Shown here: one piece after another, positions 53,006 through 61,508 of the stretch | Position numbering within the stretch: position 1 is the stretch's first letter | Layout of the letters: each line of letters begins with the position of its first letter | Source: Maccoyibacter intestinihominis | GTDB lineage: Bacteria > Bacillota > Clostridia > Lachnospirales > Lachnospiraceae | Length of the DNA stretch: 64,000 nucleotides | Direction of reading: 5' to 3' | NCBI RefSeq assembly: GCF_040096355.1 | Contig: NZ_JBBMEX010000004.1 | Coordinates: 148,360 to 212,359 of the forward strand | Program-made: the position numbers and the translations under genes | The notes under the pieces: generated by a model | What the model saw: only the letters and a program-made list of their open reading frames with translations | Told to the model about the DNA's origin: nothing | Databases searched by the model: none

Positions 53006-54367
53006 CTACAATTCATTCATATCAATTAATTTTATTTTCGGATTTTCTTCTGCTCTCTCCCGGATTGCTTCATCAAAGGACTGTGCAGAAAACAGATAAT
53101 ACTGCTCCGCTTTGATTTTTGCCTGTTTCATCGAAAATTCTAAATTTTTCCACATTTCATCGGTCAGTTCCGGCTCTGACCAGTTGCAGATTGCCACGAT
53201 ATTCTGCCGCACGGAATCCTGTGCAATGATATCAATGGTTCCTTTTTTTCCGATCCATACGCCCATTTTCACTGCCTGTACTGCCAACTGTCCCTGTGCA
53301 TTTAACAATGCCAGATACTCACCACATACTTTTACAAAATAGCGGTTCAGATAGTCATTCAATTCTTCTTTGATATAGCGCTCATAAAATTCCTCGGTAC
53401 TCATTTCATACAATCCGCTCATGTGCGGATAAACAAACTTGTACCAGAAGTGGATCAGGGTATGTTTGATCTGATACAGACCTTTTTGTGCATTGTCCCA
53501 TCCTCCGGTTTCAAACACACTGATCTTCTCTACAATATCGTATGCCATCAGATTTTTTAAGTATACACTGATCTTAGCTCTTGAAAATCCCGTATCGTGA
53601 TAAAGATCATTCAGCTTGCGGTTGCCTGCTGCAAGCGAGCATAAGATCGTATTATAGACAGATAATTCCCTTAAATCCCTGCCCACTACGCGCTCTGCCT
53701 CACGGAAAAGATTTCCGTTTGGTGACAGGATATGCTTACACACATTATATTTCAGATCTTTTTTAGAACTCCAACGGTTCACATATGCCGGTACTCCGCC
53801 AATGATCCCGTAGGTTTCCACACATTCGCTTACGGAATATTCCGGCAGTGCATGTACCAGTTCTAAGAACTGCATATCTCTTAAACGCACTATGCGGTCA
53901 ACTTTTTTAAGACTTGCTTTAAGCAGCTCCCTGCCCTCTTCTTCAATCCACTTAAAGGCACTGCTTGCTAAAATGATCAGAACCGGCCCCGGATAAAGGC
54001 GTTTTGCCTTTAACTTCATAATTGCCTCTAAAAAAGTATCATCCTTTTTTGCGATATGATGAAATTCATCAATGATCACGACCAGTTTGGACGCATCACC
54101 GCTTTTGATCCGGTTAAAACACTCTTCATAGGTGTATTTTTTTATGGCTGCATCATACTGCTCTTCTATCTGCATCCCCATCATTTTTCGCTGCTGCTGC
54201 TCGGATGCCGGACGTGCTCTGTAATAAAAGGCTTTTTTGTCCTGCATAAAATATTTTAAAAGCTGCTCTTTCTGGCAGTTCTCATCACCGTAATAGATGA
54301 CCAGACGGTTTCCGTTTGCCTGATATTCTTCTTCTAATGGTTTGATCTCAGCGGTTCTGATAATCAT
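53006..54367 (-). CDS. DUF234-type AAA ATPase with degenerate P-loop
   Basis: A 453-residue protein of the archaeal-ATPase/DUF234 class common in Firmicutes. Walker B is intact (KLVVIIDEFHHI, Asp100-Glu101), and the sensor-like LIILASSAFKWI and the arginine-rich DRIVRLRDMQFLEL follow. A winged-helix region (about 225-290) and a C-terminal DUF234 nuclease-like domain with GTIDIIAQD complete it. The Walker A position reads GDENCQKE (residues 27-34) instead of GxxxxGK(T/S), so ATP binding is doubtful. AGGAGG precedes the start. The role is unknown. Confidence 0.8.
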   Translation of the reverse strand: MIIRTAEIKPLEEEYQANGNRLVIYYGDENCQKEQLLKYFMQDKKAFYYRARPASEQQQRKMMGMQIEEQYDAAIKKYTYEECFNRIKSGDASKLVVIIDEFHHIAKKDDTFLEAIMKLKAKRLYPGPVLIILASSAFKWIEEEGRELLKASLKKVDRIVRLRDMQFLELVHALPEYSVSECVETYGIIGGVPAYVNRWSSKKDLKYNVCKHILSPNGNLFREAERVVGRDLRELSVYNTILCSLAAGNRKLNDLYHDTGFSRAKISVYLKNLMAYDIVEKISVFETGGWDNAQKGLYQIKHTLIHFWYKFVYPHMSGLYEMSTEEFYERYIKEELNDYLNRYFVKVCGEYLALLNAQGQLAVQAVKMGVWIGKKGTIDIIAQDSVRQNIVAICNWSEPELTDEMWKNLEFSMKQAKIKAEQYYLFSAQSFDEAIRERAEENPKIKLIDMNEL

Positions 54368-54420
54368 AGACTTCCCTCCTCATATGTGAATTGATGTGTG
54401 TTTCGTATACTCTATATCTA

Positions 54421-54494
54421 CAGTGCATCTCAAAAATCAAAGATTCTTTCGATGTGCGGGCATGTTAACTCATTTGTACTCATTATATCACAAT
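54421..54494 (-). promoter_or_regulatory. Repeated promoter-leader element, copy 2
   Basis: The same two 17-mers as copy 1 occur in the same order: ATTGTGATATAATGAGT at 54494-54478 and AATCTTTGATTTTTGAG at 54445-54429. GCACTG follows two bases later, as in copy 1. A TTGTGG -35 box lies at 54505-54510, 17 bp from the -10 box. The long hairpin of copy 1 is absent. The ATPase gene starts 53 bases downstream. Confidence 0.75.
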
Positions 54495-54581
54495 TTAATT
54501 TTTGCCACAAGAAAAGAAACTCAGTTATATGCCTCTACAGAAAATATACAAAATAAGAATCGGATTCTACGGCTCTTAAAT

Positions 54582-54872
54582 TTACCTTCCGTTTTTTACA
54601 ATCTCTGTAAAATCTGACCAATCTTCTACTTTAAAAGCTCTAATATCACGAACACTATTTCTGAACCATTCAATCTTTGATAATCGACTGATTGCCTTAT
54701 ATACCGTTGTCAAGCTATTTTCATTGCTTTTATTGATGTAGACACTGCCATGTGTCCATTCAAATCCAACATTGCCCAACTCATGCCTAACTTCTTCATA
54801 AGCACAATGATACGAATTACCATACTCTTTCTTTAAAACTTCTAAATTTAACTCAAAAGAAATACCATACAT
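54582..54872 (-). CDS. vapD: VapD-family ribonuclease toxin
   Basis: A 96-residue protein of the VapD family, whose members have a Cas2-like ferredoxin fold and purine-specific endoribonuclease activity in Helicobacter and Haemophilus. Diagnostic stretches are MYGISFELN at the start, GFEWTHGSVYIN and SVRDIRAFKVEDWSDFT. No vapX-type antitoxin gene is visible on either side. AGGAGG is present but 11 bases from the ATG. It lies about 200 bp from a small toxin-antitoxin-like locus. Confidence 0.88.
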   Translation of the reverse strand: MYGISFELNLEVLKKEYGNSYHCAYEEVRHELGNVGFEWTHGSVYINKSNENSLTTVYKAISRLSKIEWFRNSVRDIRAFKVEDWSDFTEIVKNGR

Positions 54873-54955
54873 TTCCTATATTTCCTCCTATACTGCTTTC
54901 CTGCCAAACTCATGTTAACTGATCCGATGCCCGGATGTCCTGTTCTACAAACTCT

Positions 54956-54984
54956 TTGACAATTACAATCCTGCGTGATAATAT
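54956..54984 (+). promoter_or_regulatory. Promoter of the convergent antitoxin-like RNA
   Basis: TTGACA (54956-54961) and TAATAT (54979-54984) have a 17-bp spacer. An alternative TATAAT at 54982 has a poor 20-bp spacer. Confidence 0.65.
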
Positions 54985-54990
54985 AATGTT

Positions 54991-55076
54991 AGAAATAGGT
55001 ACTGCCGATAGACGGTTAGTCCGATATAAAGTCAAACAAAAATAGCTGCTTCACTTGGACATGGGCGGCTATTTTT
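54991..55076 (+). ncRNA. Putative antisense/antitoxin RNA of a type I toxin locus
   Basis: A predicted RNA of about 86 nt runs from the promoter at 54956 to the shared terminator. Its 5' part has GGTACTG and GGTTAGTCC (55014-55022), the same motifs as the 5' leader of the toxin mRNA. Its 3' end is antisense to the 3' end of that mRNA. No open frame is plausible. Confidence 0.6.
55038..55076. terminator. Shared bidirectional terminator of the toxin and antisense RNAs
   Basis: AAAAATAGC-T-GC pairs with GC-G-GCTATTTTT, with U/A tracts on both strands. The toxin stop codon lies inside the stem. Confidence 0.85.
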
Positions 55077-55167
55077 GTGGTTTATCATTATCTTTACCGA
55101 ATGTGTATCCGATACTAAAGCAGGTCAAGCCGAAGCTAACTACTGCAATGAAGTCTACAATACTCAT
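55069..55167 (-). CDS. Small hydrophobic holin-like toxin peptide (32 residues)
   Basis: A 32-residue peptide starts MSIVDFIAVVSFG, has one predicted membrane helix (about residues 3-24) and ends in the charged tail GKDNDKPQK. This pattern is that of the small holin-like type I toxins (TxpA/Fst-like) common in Firmicutes. AAGGAGGG stands 8 bases before the ATG. The leader is about 108 nt long, and a convergent RNA covers the 3' end. Toxicity is inferred from architecture, not shown. Confidence 0.72.
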   Translation of the reverse strand: MSIVDFIAVVSFGLTCFSIGYTFGKDNDKPQK

Positions 55168-55281
55168 TGGCTTAGCCCTCCTTTCCACTGGATTCCATTT
55201 TCAGGTTTCTATGTAATCAGAGGGTCACAGTCCCTCTACAGAAGGACTAACCGCCTACCGTTATGACAGTACCCAAAATAT

Positions 55282-55287
55282 ATTATA
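55282..55287 (-). promoter_or_regulatory. Promoter (-10) of the holin-like toxin mRNA
   Basis: TATAAT with an upstream TG (TGATATAAT) forms an extended -10 box. The -35 region is weak. The predicted start is near 55275, just before GGTACTG. Confidence 0.55.
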
Positions 55288-55332
55288 TCACATTTTTACA
55301 AGTAGCACCATTATCCGACTTTGCTTTGAAGC

Positions 55333-55365
55333 ACAAAAAAGACATCTTTTCGATGTCTTTTTTGT
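55333..55365. terminator. Terminator after the BspA-like surface protein gene
   Basis: AAAAAAGACATC pairs with GATGTCTTTTTT around a 5-nt loop, with T tracts on both strands. Confidence 0.9.
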
Positions 55366-55378
55366 ATTTCCCTATATG

Positions 55379-57808
55379 CTACTTTACTTTTACCGTCTTT
55401 TTGCTGCTCCAGGTTCCGTAGTATTTCTTTCCGCTTATCTTTTTGTAAGAACGGATCCGTACATAGTATTTCTTTCCGGTCTTTAGCTTTTTAATAGTCT
55501 GCTTCGTGGTCTGTTTCTTTCCGATCACTACATTCTTTACGTTCTTTTTGAACTTTTTGTCCGTGGAATACTGCACCTGATAGCCGTCTGATCGGTTATC
55601 TTTCTTCCACTGCACCGTCAGCTTTTTCTTCCCGGAGGACAGCTTCTTAATATCACGCTTTCCCGGTACGGCATAAATGGTTACTTTCTTCGTCTGCTTT
55701 TTATAAGCCGATGTTTCTTTTGCCGTTATGCTGATCGTTACTTTCCCGGTTCCTTTGATCTTCACTTTGCCTTTACTGTTTACCGTGGCAACCTTTGTAT
55801 TGCTGCTCTTATAGGTAATCTTGCCTTTAGCTTTTGGTTTTAAAGTAAAGGAGGAATTATACGCTTTCTTATAACTGGAAGAGATACCCGTTATCTTCTG
55901 ACCTGATTTCTCGGTTGTGTTATCTTTTTTCTGATCGGTTTTTTGGTCTTTCTCTCCAGAATCTGTTGTGCTGTCTTTTTTCTGTATCTCAAAATAGGCT
56001 ACTGTCTCTCCAGTATAATTTCCAGTCCCTTTAATGATCGCTTTTCCGGTTCCCGGTTTCGTATTATCAGAATACGATATCGTATAATCGGTTCCTTTCT
56101 TCAGCTCTTTATCTTTTAATATTACTTTCGCCTCCGGCATCTGTGCTTTTCCATTGTAATTTACATTATTAACGCTTACTACAGAATTGCAGATAGACGA
56201 TTTTAAAACTTTTACCGTAAATTTCCCGTTTTTTATACTTCCATCATCATCTTTTACCGAAACATTAATTGTGACACTTCCAGCTCCGTTTACTTTAAAA
56301 TAGTGCTCATCCCATTTCTCACCACAACTATTCGATTCGTGTTCTACACCATATACCAGTTTATCTGTATCACCTGTAATATTCCAATTTAAAAGTTCAT
56401 TACAGGTTGGTGTATCTTTTCCATAACTTTCCGGAGCATTTGACCAGATTGAAAAATAGACTCTGTGTTCTCCCTCTGCATTAAAACTGAAATCATGCTT
56501 TACCGTATGATAGTCCAAGACGGCTATTCCATTATTGGTAAATTGTTCATAGTGAACCATACATTGAATATCTTTAATCGGTACAGAGACAACCGCTTTT
56601 ATTGTAAGTGTACGACCTCTTCCATCTGTTCCAACAAGGGTACATTGTCCATGATTGACTGCTTTTAATGTAGAATGTCCATTAATTGTCTCTACATATG
56701 CCACCTTATCATCGGAGCTTTTCCATGTCACAACATCCGTTGTGTCTTCCGGGAAAAGCTGATAGTCGATCGTACAGTTTTCCTCCGGCTCTAATGTGAT
56801 GTTCTTTGTCCTGCTTCCATCAGCAAAGGTTAGATCTGTTGCCGGTGTCAGGTATGCATTTCTTTCTTCTGCAGATAATTCGGACTCCAACAACACACTG
56901 GTGTTTTCCGAATTATAAAAGTCATCTGCCGATCCAATTGCTTCTTTCATTGCCTGATTCTTAACAATGATCTTACAGTTTGTAAGACTGGCAAATATAT
57001 CTCTTACATCAACTTGTGAAGGTTCGGTATGGCAGAATACTATCGTTGCGTCTGAAAGTCCCGTAAATGCTGATATTCCGATAAAACTTACCGTATCAGG
57101 AATAACGATCTTCCTTAGATTTTTAGGCTGATAAAAATCTCCTACTGCATCAATATCTCTCGGAATAATATATGTTTCACCCGGCTTATTTTCCGGATAA
57201 CGCTCAATCATTGGTTTCCCATTATCTGCTGCATACCGAAACAACACCCCATCCCTGGAAAAATAAACCGGATTTCCTTCTTCCACTGTGATCGATCTCA
57301 GTGATTTTGTTCCATCAAATGTAGTTATCACTACATCTCCGGGATGCCCCATATGGATCACTGTTGCCGGTATATGAATGGTTTCCACCGTTGTATTCTT
57401 ATAAAATACCTCCTGCTCCAGTGAGGTTACCGTATGACCCTCGATCGTGGATGGTATGACTACATCCTTATCACTGCCCGTATATTTTGTGATCTCTGCC
57501 GTTCCATCTAAATATAATTTAGCTTCCCAATCGTGCTGTTCCTGAGTGCCGTTTTCAGGCACGTTTTCCGTTTCCGTGGTAATTTCCCCACTTAATTCAT
57601 TTTCATTGCTTATTTCCGCCTGTACGTCCTCAGAAACACACTCCGCTGCAGGCTCCTCATCCTTTTTTTCTTTTATGGAATCTTCTTCCTGAACTGCCTG
57701 TATGGTGCTCTCTTCCATTCCGGTATTTTCGGCTGCATACACCAGTCCGCTGTTTGTAATGCAGAGTGATACTGCAATGATCCATGCTGAAATCCTTTTT
57801 GCCTTCAT
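55379..57808 (-). CDS. Large secreted surface protein, BspA-like LRR and Ig-like domains
   Basis: An 809-residue exported protein. A signal peptide (about 1-26, ending VYAA) is followed by a Glu-rich low-complexity stretch and a leucine-rich region of the BspA/Treponema type (about 95-290; TIHIPATVIHMG, KIVIPDTVSFIG). A Big2-like bacterial Ig domain (about 325-415), an MBG-like domain (NGKAQMPEAKVILKDKELK), a second Ig-like repeat and a fibronectin-like Lys/Tyr-rich C-terminal module follow. No LPXTG motif is seen. A role in adhesion or matrix binding is likely. The ATG at 57808 follows GGAAGGAG; upstream in-frame sequence is not coding. Confidence 0.85.
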   Translation of the reverse strand: MKAKRISAWIIAVSLCITNSGLVYAAENTGMEESTIQAVQEEDSIKEKKDEEPAAECVSEDVQAEISNENELSGEITTETENVPENGTQEQHDWEAKLYLDGTAEITKYTGSDKDVVIPSTIEGHTVTSLEQEVFYKNTTVETIHIPATVIHMGHPGDVVITTFDGTKSLRSITVEEGNPVYFSRDGVLFRYAADNGKPMIERYPENKPGETYIIPRDIDAVGDFYQPKNLRKIVIPDTVSFIGISAFTGLSDATIVFCHTEPSQVDVRDIFASLTNCKIIVKNQAMKEAIGSADDFYNSENTSVLLESELSAEERNAYLTPATDLTFADGSRTKNITLEPEENCTIDYQLFPEDTTDVVTWKSSDDKVAYVETINGHSTLKAVNHGQCTLVGTDGRGRTLTIKAVVSVPIKDIQCMVHYEQFTNNGIAVLDYHTVKHDFSFNAEGEHRVYFSIWSNAPESYGKDTPTCNELLNWNITGDTDKLVYGVEHESNSCGEKWDEHYFKVNGAGSVTINVSVKDDDGSIKNGKFTVKVLKSSICNSVVSVNNVNYNGKAQMPEAKVILKDKELKKGTDYTISYSDNTKPGTGKAIIKGTGNYTGETVAYFEIQKKDSTTDSGEKDQKTDQKKDNTTEKSGQKITGISSSYKKAYNSSFTLKPKAKGKITYKSSNTKVATVNSKGKVKIKGTGKVTISITAKETSAYKKQTKKVTIYAVPGKRDIKKLSSGKKKLTVQWKKDNRSDGYQVQYSTDKKFKKNVKNVVIGKKQTTKQTIKKLKTGKKYYVRIRSYKKISGKKYYGTWSSKKTVKVK

Positions 57809-57958
57809 AAAAAAATCTCCTTCCACCTGTTCCCCGTTATTTACTATGTTTTCCCAAAAGGGAAAGCTGATTATTTTCATTCCGATTATACCATAGAAAA
57901 CAGCTTGATTTAAAATCTTATTACAAAAATTTTTGCCAGAACAAAATTTCCTATATCC

Positions 57959-57987
57959 AAAAAAGAAGCCACATTTGCGGCTTCTTT
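57959..57987 (-). terminator. Terminator after asd
   Basis: GAAGCC pairs with GGCTTC around an 8-nt loop with flanking A and T runs (T6 on the minus strand). Confidence 0.9.
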
Positions 57988-58008
57988 CAAAAAACAACAA
58001 TACTTTCT

Positions 58009-59094
58009 TTATTTTTTTGTAATATATCCCTGTGCTTTTAAAAGCTCAGCACACAGAATCGCTCCGCCTGCGGCTCCGCGGACTGTATTATGGGATAAAC
58101 CAACGAATTTCCAATCGTATACCGTATCTTCTCTTAAACGTCCGACAGATACGCCCATTCCGTTTTCATAATCCACATCTAAAGCTACCTGTGGGCGGTT
58201 ATCGTCTTCTAAATACTGGATAAACTGTTTTGGTGCACTCGGAAGTCCTAACTCCTGTGGTGCTCCTTTGAAGTTTACAAGTTTTTCGATCAACTGCTCT
58301 TTGGTCGGCTGTTTTTTGAATTTTACAAATACGGCTGCTGTATGTCCGTTTAATACCGGAACACGGATGCACTGGCAGGTAATGACCGGGCTTTCCGCCG
58401 GTACGATCACACCGTCTTTGATCTCGCCCCAGATACGAAGCGGCTCTTTTTCAGACTTTTCTTCTTCGCCACCGATGTATGGAATAATGTTGCCTTCCAT
58501 CTCCGGCCAGTCTTTAAAGGTTTTTCCTGCACCTGAAATTGCCTGATAAGTGGTTGCAACTACCTCATATGGCTCAAATTCTTTCCATGCCGTCAGTACC
58601 GGTGCGTAGGACTGAATAGAACAGTTTGGTTTTACTGCCACAAATCCTCTGGTGGTTCCTAAACGTTTTTTCTGGAACTCAATGACTTTCATATGTTCTG
58701 CATTGATCTCCGGTACTACCATCGGTACATCCGGTGTCCAGCGATGTGCACTGTTGTTTGATACAACCGGTGTCTCTGTCTTTGCATACTCTTCCTCGAT
58801 TTTTTTGATTTCCTCTTTTGTCATATCTACTGCGGAAAATACAAAATCTACTTCTGATGCTACTTTTTCCACTTCATTGACATTCATGACAACAATCTTT
58901 TTCACGGCTTCCGGCATTGGAGTGTCCATCTTCCATCTTCCTCCGACTGCCTCTTCATATGTCTTACCGGCACTTCTAGGGCTTGCTGCAATGGTCGTTA
59001 CCTCAAACCACGGATGATTCTCTAACAGGGAAATGAAACGCTGTCCTACCATTCCCGTTCCGCCTAAAATACCTACTTTTAATCTGTCGCTCAT
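58009..59094 (-). CDS. asd: Aspartate-semialdehyde dehydrogenase
   Basis: A 361-residue NADPH-dependent enzyme that reduces aspartyl phosphate on the way to lysine, threonine, methionine and diaminopimelate. It has GGTGMVGQRF at the N-terminus, the catalytic cysteine in KPNCSIQS, and the substrate-binding CQCIRVPVLNGHTA. The sequence resembles the archaeal/fungal-type subgroup more than the E. coli type. The ATG at 59094 follows GAGGAG. No other aspartate-pathway gene adjoins it. Confidence 0.93.
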   Translation of the reverse strand: MSDRLKVGILGGTGMVGQRFISLLENHPWFEVTTIAASPRSAGKTYEEAVGGRWKMDTPMPEAVKKIVVMNVNEVEKVASEVDFVFSAVDMTKEEIKKIEEEYAKTETPVVSNNSAHRWTPDVPMVVPEINAEHMKVIEFQKKRLGTTRGFVAVKPNCSIQSYAPVLTAWKEFEPYEVVATTYQAISGAGKTFKDWPEMEGNIIPYIGGEEEKSEKEPLRIWGEIKDGVIVPAESPVITCQCIRVPVLNGHTAAVFVKFKKQPTKEQLIEKLVNFKGAPQELGLPSAPKQFIQYLEDDNRPQVALDVDYENGMGVSVGRLREDTVYDWKFVGLSHNTVRGAAGGAILCAELLKAQGYITKK

Positions 59095-59250
59095 ATCTAA
59101 TCTCCTCACACATTTCGCTTGTTTTGTCCGCTTATTGCGGACATTTGTCTTTCTGTTAAAATACTATGCTATTTTCGACAAAAAAACAATTCATATTTTG
59201 CTAAAATTTTCTCTTAGATTTCTAAATTTCTTATGCATTTTCAACAATTC

Positions 59251-60654
59251 TTACTGTTTTAACCAGTCTGAGCCATGATTTTTTGCAAGATATTCTTTTT
59301 CTAAGGCAATTACTTTTTCCATTGCCTCTTTTCCCGGTGCGCCGATCGTCAGACGTTTATTGACACAGGTTTCCATGGAAATTGCATCATAAATATCTTC
59401 TTCAAATACCGGACTGATGGCTTTTAATTCCTCTAAAGACATATCATCGATCGCCATATTTTTATCAATACAGTAAAGTACGATCTGACCTACGATCCCA
59501 TGTGCATCACGGAATGGTACGCCATGATTTACCAGATAATCGGCAGCGTCTGTCGCATTGGTAAATCCGTTTTTCGAACTGTTGCGCATCACTTCCTGAT
59601 TGAATTTCATCGTATCTAACATGCCTGTAAACAATGCAATACAGCCTTTTGCCGTATCCATCGCATCAAAGGAAAGTTCTTTATCCTCCTGCATATCTTT
59701 ATTATATGCTAGCGGGATTCCTTTCATGGTTGTGAGCAGTGACACCAATGCACCATAGACACGTCCGGTCTTGCCACGGACTAATTCCGCAATATCCGGA
59801 TTTTTCTTCTGTGGCATAATACTGCTTCCAGTGCTGTAAGCATCATCGATCTCTACAAATTGATATTCATTTGAATTCCAGATAATGACTTCTTCGCTAA
59901 AACGGCTCAGATGCATCATAATCGTAGAAAGAGCTGATAAGAACTCGATCAGATAATCCCTGTCGGACACTCCATCCATACTGTTTAAGGTTGGTCCGTA
60001 AAATCCCATCAGTTCCGCCGTATAATCCCGATCCAGTGGATAGGTGGTACCTGCTAATGCACCGGAGCCCAGTGGGCAGTAATTCATTCTTTCAAAGATG
60101 TCACGCAGACGCTGTCTGTCTCTTTTAAACATCTCAAAATAAGCTCCCATATGATGTGCTAACGTAATCGGCTGTGCCTTCTGTAAATGTGTAAATCCCG
60201 GCATTATGGTCTCTGTATTTTCTTCCATGATTCTTAAAAGTACATTTAACAATTCTTCTAACAATGCATCGGTTGCCATTACTTCCTGTCTGGTATAAAG
60301 ACGCATGTCCAATGCCACCTGATCATTACGGCTTCTTCCGGTATGTAATTTTTTACCGGTATCACCTAACCGGTCAATCAGGGTTGCCTCCACAAAACTA
60401 TGGATATCCTCATACTCTGAGGAAATTTCTAACGTTCCATTCTCTACTTCACTTTGGATCTCTTTTAAGGTTTTAATGATGTCCTGCGCTTCCTCGTTTG
60501 TAAGAATTCCCTGTTTTCCTAACATTGTAACATGGGCAATGCTTCCCTCGATATCCTGTTTGTAAAATTTCTGGTCAAATGTAATGGACGCATTAAAATT
60601 ATAGACAAGCTGATCTGTCTCTTTTGTAAAACGTCCTCCCCATAACTGTGCCAT
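59251..60654 (-). CDS. argH: Argininosuccinate lyase
   Basis: A 467-residue fumarase-superfamily lyase that releases arginine and fumarate from argininosuccinate. It has LWGGRFTKETD at the N-terminus, the HTGRSRNDQVALD motif and the signature GSSIMPQKKNPD with the catalytic serine. argG is not adjacent. It starts 39 bp downstream of queH on the same strand. Confidence 0.96.
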   Translation of the reverse strand: MAQLWGGRFTKETDQLVYNFNASITFDQKFYKQDIEGSIAHVTMLGKQGILTNEEAQDIIKTLKEIQSEVENGTLEISSEYEDIHSFVEATLIDRLGDTGKKLHTGRSRNDQVALDMRLYTRQEVMATDALLEELLNVLLRIMEENTETIMPGFTHLQKAQPITLAHHMGAYFEMFKRDRQRLRDIFERMNYCPLGSGALAGTTYPLDRDYTAELMGFYGPTLNSMDGVSDRDYLIEFLSALSTIMMHLSRFSEEVIIWNSNEYQFVEIDDAYSTGSSIMPQKKNPDIAELVRGKTGRVYGALVSLLTTMKGIPLAYNKDMQEDKELSFDAMDTAKGCIALFTGMLDTMKFNQEVMRNSSKNGFTNATDAADYLVNHGVPFRDAHGIVGQIVLYCIDKNMAIDDMSLEELKAISPVFEEDIYDAISMETCVNKRLTIGAPGKEAMEKVIALEKEYLAKNHGSDWLKQ

Positions 60655-60693
60655 GTTCCTTACCTCTTTCTTTTTTATTTGATTTATAATTTT

Positions 60694-61368
60694 TTATCTC
60701 TCTGTCTGTTCTTTGCGGACACGTTCCCTTTCCCGCATGGAAAACACACAGCCACAATAATCCTGGCGGTACATTCCGTACTCATGCGACAACTCTACGG
60801 AGCGCTGATAACCGTTTTTCTTTTTAAAATCCGATAACAGATAATGCACGTCGTATTCCTCTTCTAACTTCAAGCCAATCTCGTTAAGCTTTGCCGCATT
60901 TTTCAAAGGGCTGATAGAAAGGGTTGTTGTAAAATAATCCATTCCCAACCGTTTTGCATATTCCGCCGCCTCACGCAGTCTCATTTCATAGCAGGAAAAA
61001 CATCGTTCTCCGCCTTCCGGCACCTCTTCTAAACCTTTTGCCATCGCATAAAAATCTTCTTTATTAAATCTTCCTTCTATAAATGAGATCCTATTTTTTG
61101 CCGGGAACCGTTCAATGAACTCCTTTTGCTCTGCCACTCTTTTTTTATACTCCTCATCCGGAAAAATATTCGGATTATAGTATAACACCGTAATTTGAAA
61201 ATACTCCGACAGATACTCCAGTACATAGCTGCTGCATGGAGCACAACAACTGTGCAGCAATAATGTCGGAACACGCTGTAGCTGCTGTAGTTCCTCTATG
61301 GTACGGTCTAAGATTTTCTGGTAATTTTGTTTCGTCTGATTTTTTTGCTGATTCTTTTGCTGGTTCAT
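60694..61368 (-). CDS. queH: Epoxyqueuosine reductase QueH
   Basis: A 224-residue enzyme of the QueH (former DUF208) family that makes queuosine from epoxyqueuosine in tRNA, replacing QueG. The cysteine pairs that bind the metals are visible as SCCAPCS, RCFSC and DYCGC. The substrate-binding TTTLSISPLKN motif is also present. Other queuosine genes are not in the window. Confidence 0.92.
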   Translation of the reverse strand: MNQQKNQQKNQTKQNYQKILDRTIEELQQLQRVPTLLLHSCCAPCSSYVLEYLSEYFQITVLYYNPNIFPDEEYKKRVAEQKEFIERFPAKNRISFIEGRFNKEDFYAMAKGLEEVPEGGERCFSCYEMRLREAAEYAKRLGMDYFTTTLSISPLKNAAKLNEIGLKLEEEYDVHYLLSDFKKKNGYQRSVELSHEYGMYRQDYCGCVFSMRERERVRKEQTER

Positions 61369-61508
61369 TTTCCGCCTCGATCAATCCTGCTACGATTCAC
61401 GGTTCGTTTCTATCATACATAGCTGTTTTATTTTATCTCACTTTTTGTAAAAATGCAATTCTTATTCTCCGTCAATATGTATAATTATTCATCCGAATAT
61501 CGGATACC

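Noticed and set aside
50904..54367. topB and the adjacent ATPase as part of an integrative conjugative element
   Set aside because: No relaxase, type IV secretion, integrase or attachment repeats are nearby, and the flanking genes are ordinary chromosomal ones.
54855..54915. Short frame overlapping the start of vapD (MSLAGKQYRRKYRK) as an antitoxin
   Set aside because: It has no ribosome binding site and its sequence is mostly the vapD ribosome binding region read in another frame.
54998..55273. The shared GGTTAGTCC motifs as complementary direct repeats like those of the par locus
   Set aside because: They are inverted in the DNA, so the two convergent RNAs carry identical rather than complementary copies; a different pairing with the ribosome binding site is proposed instead.
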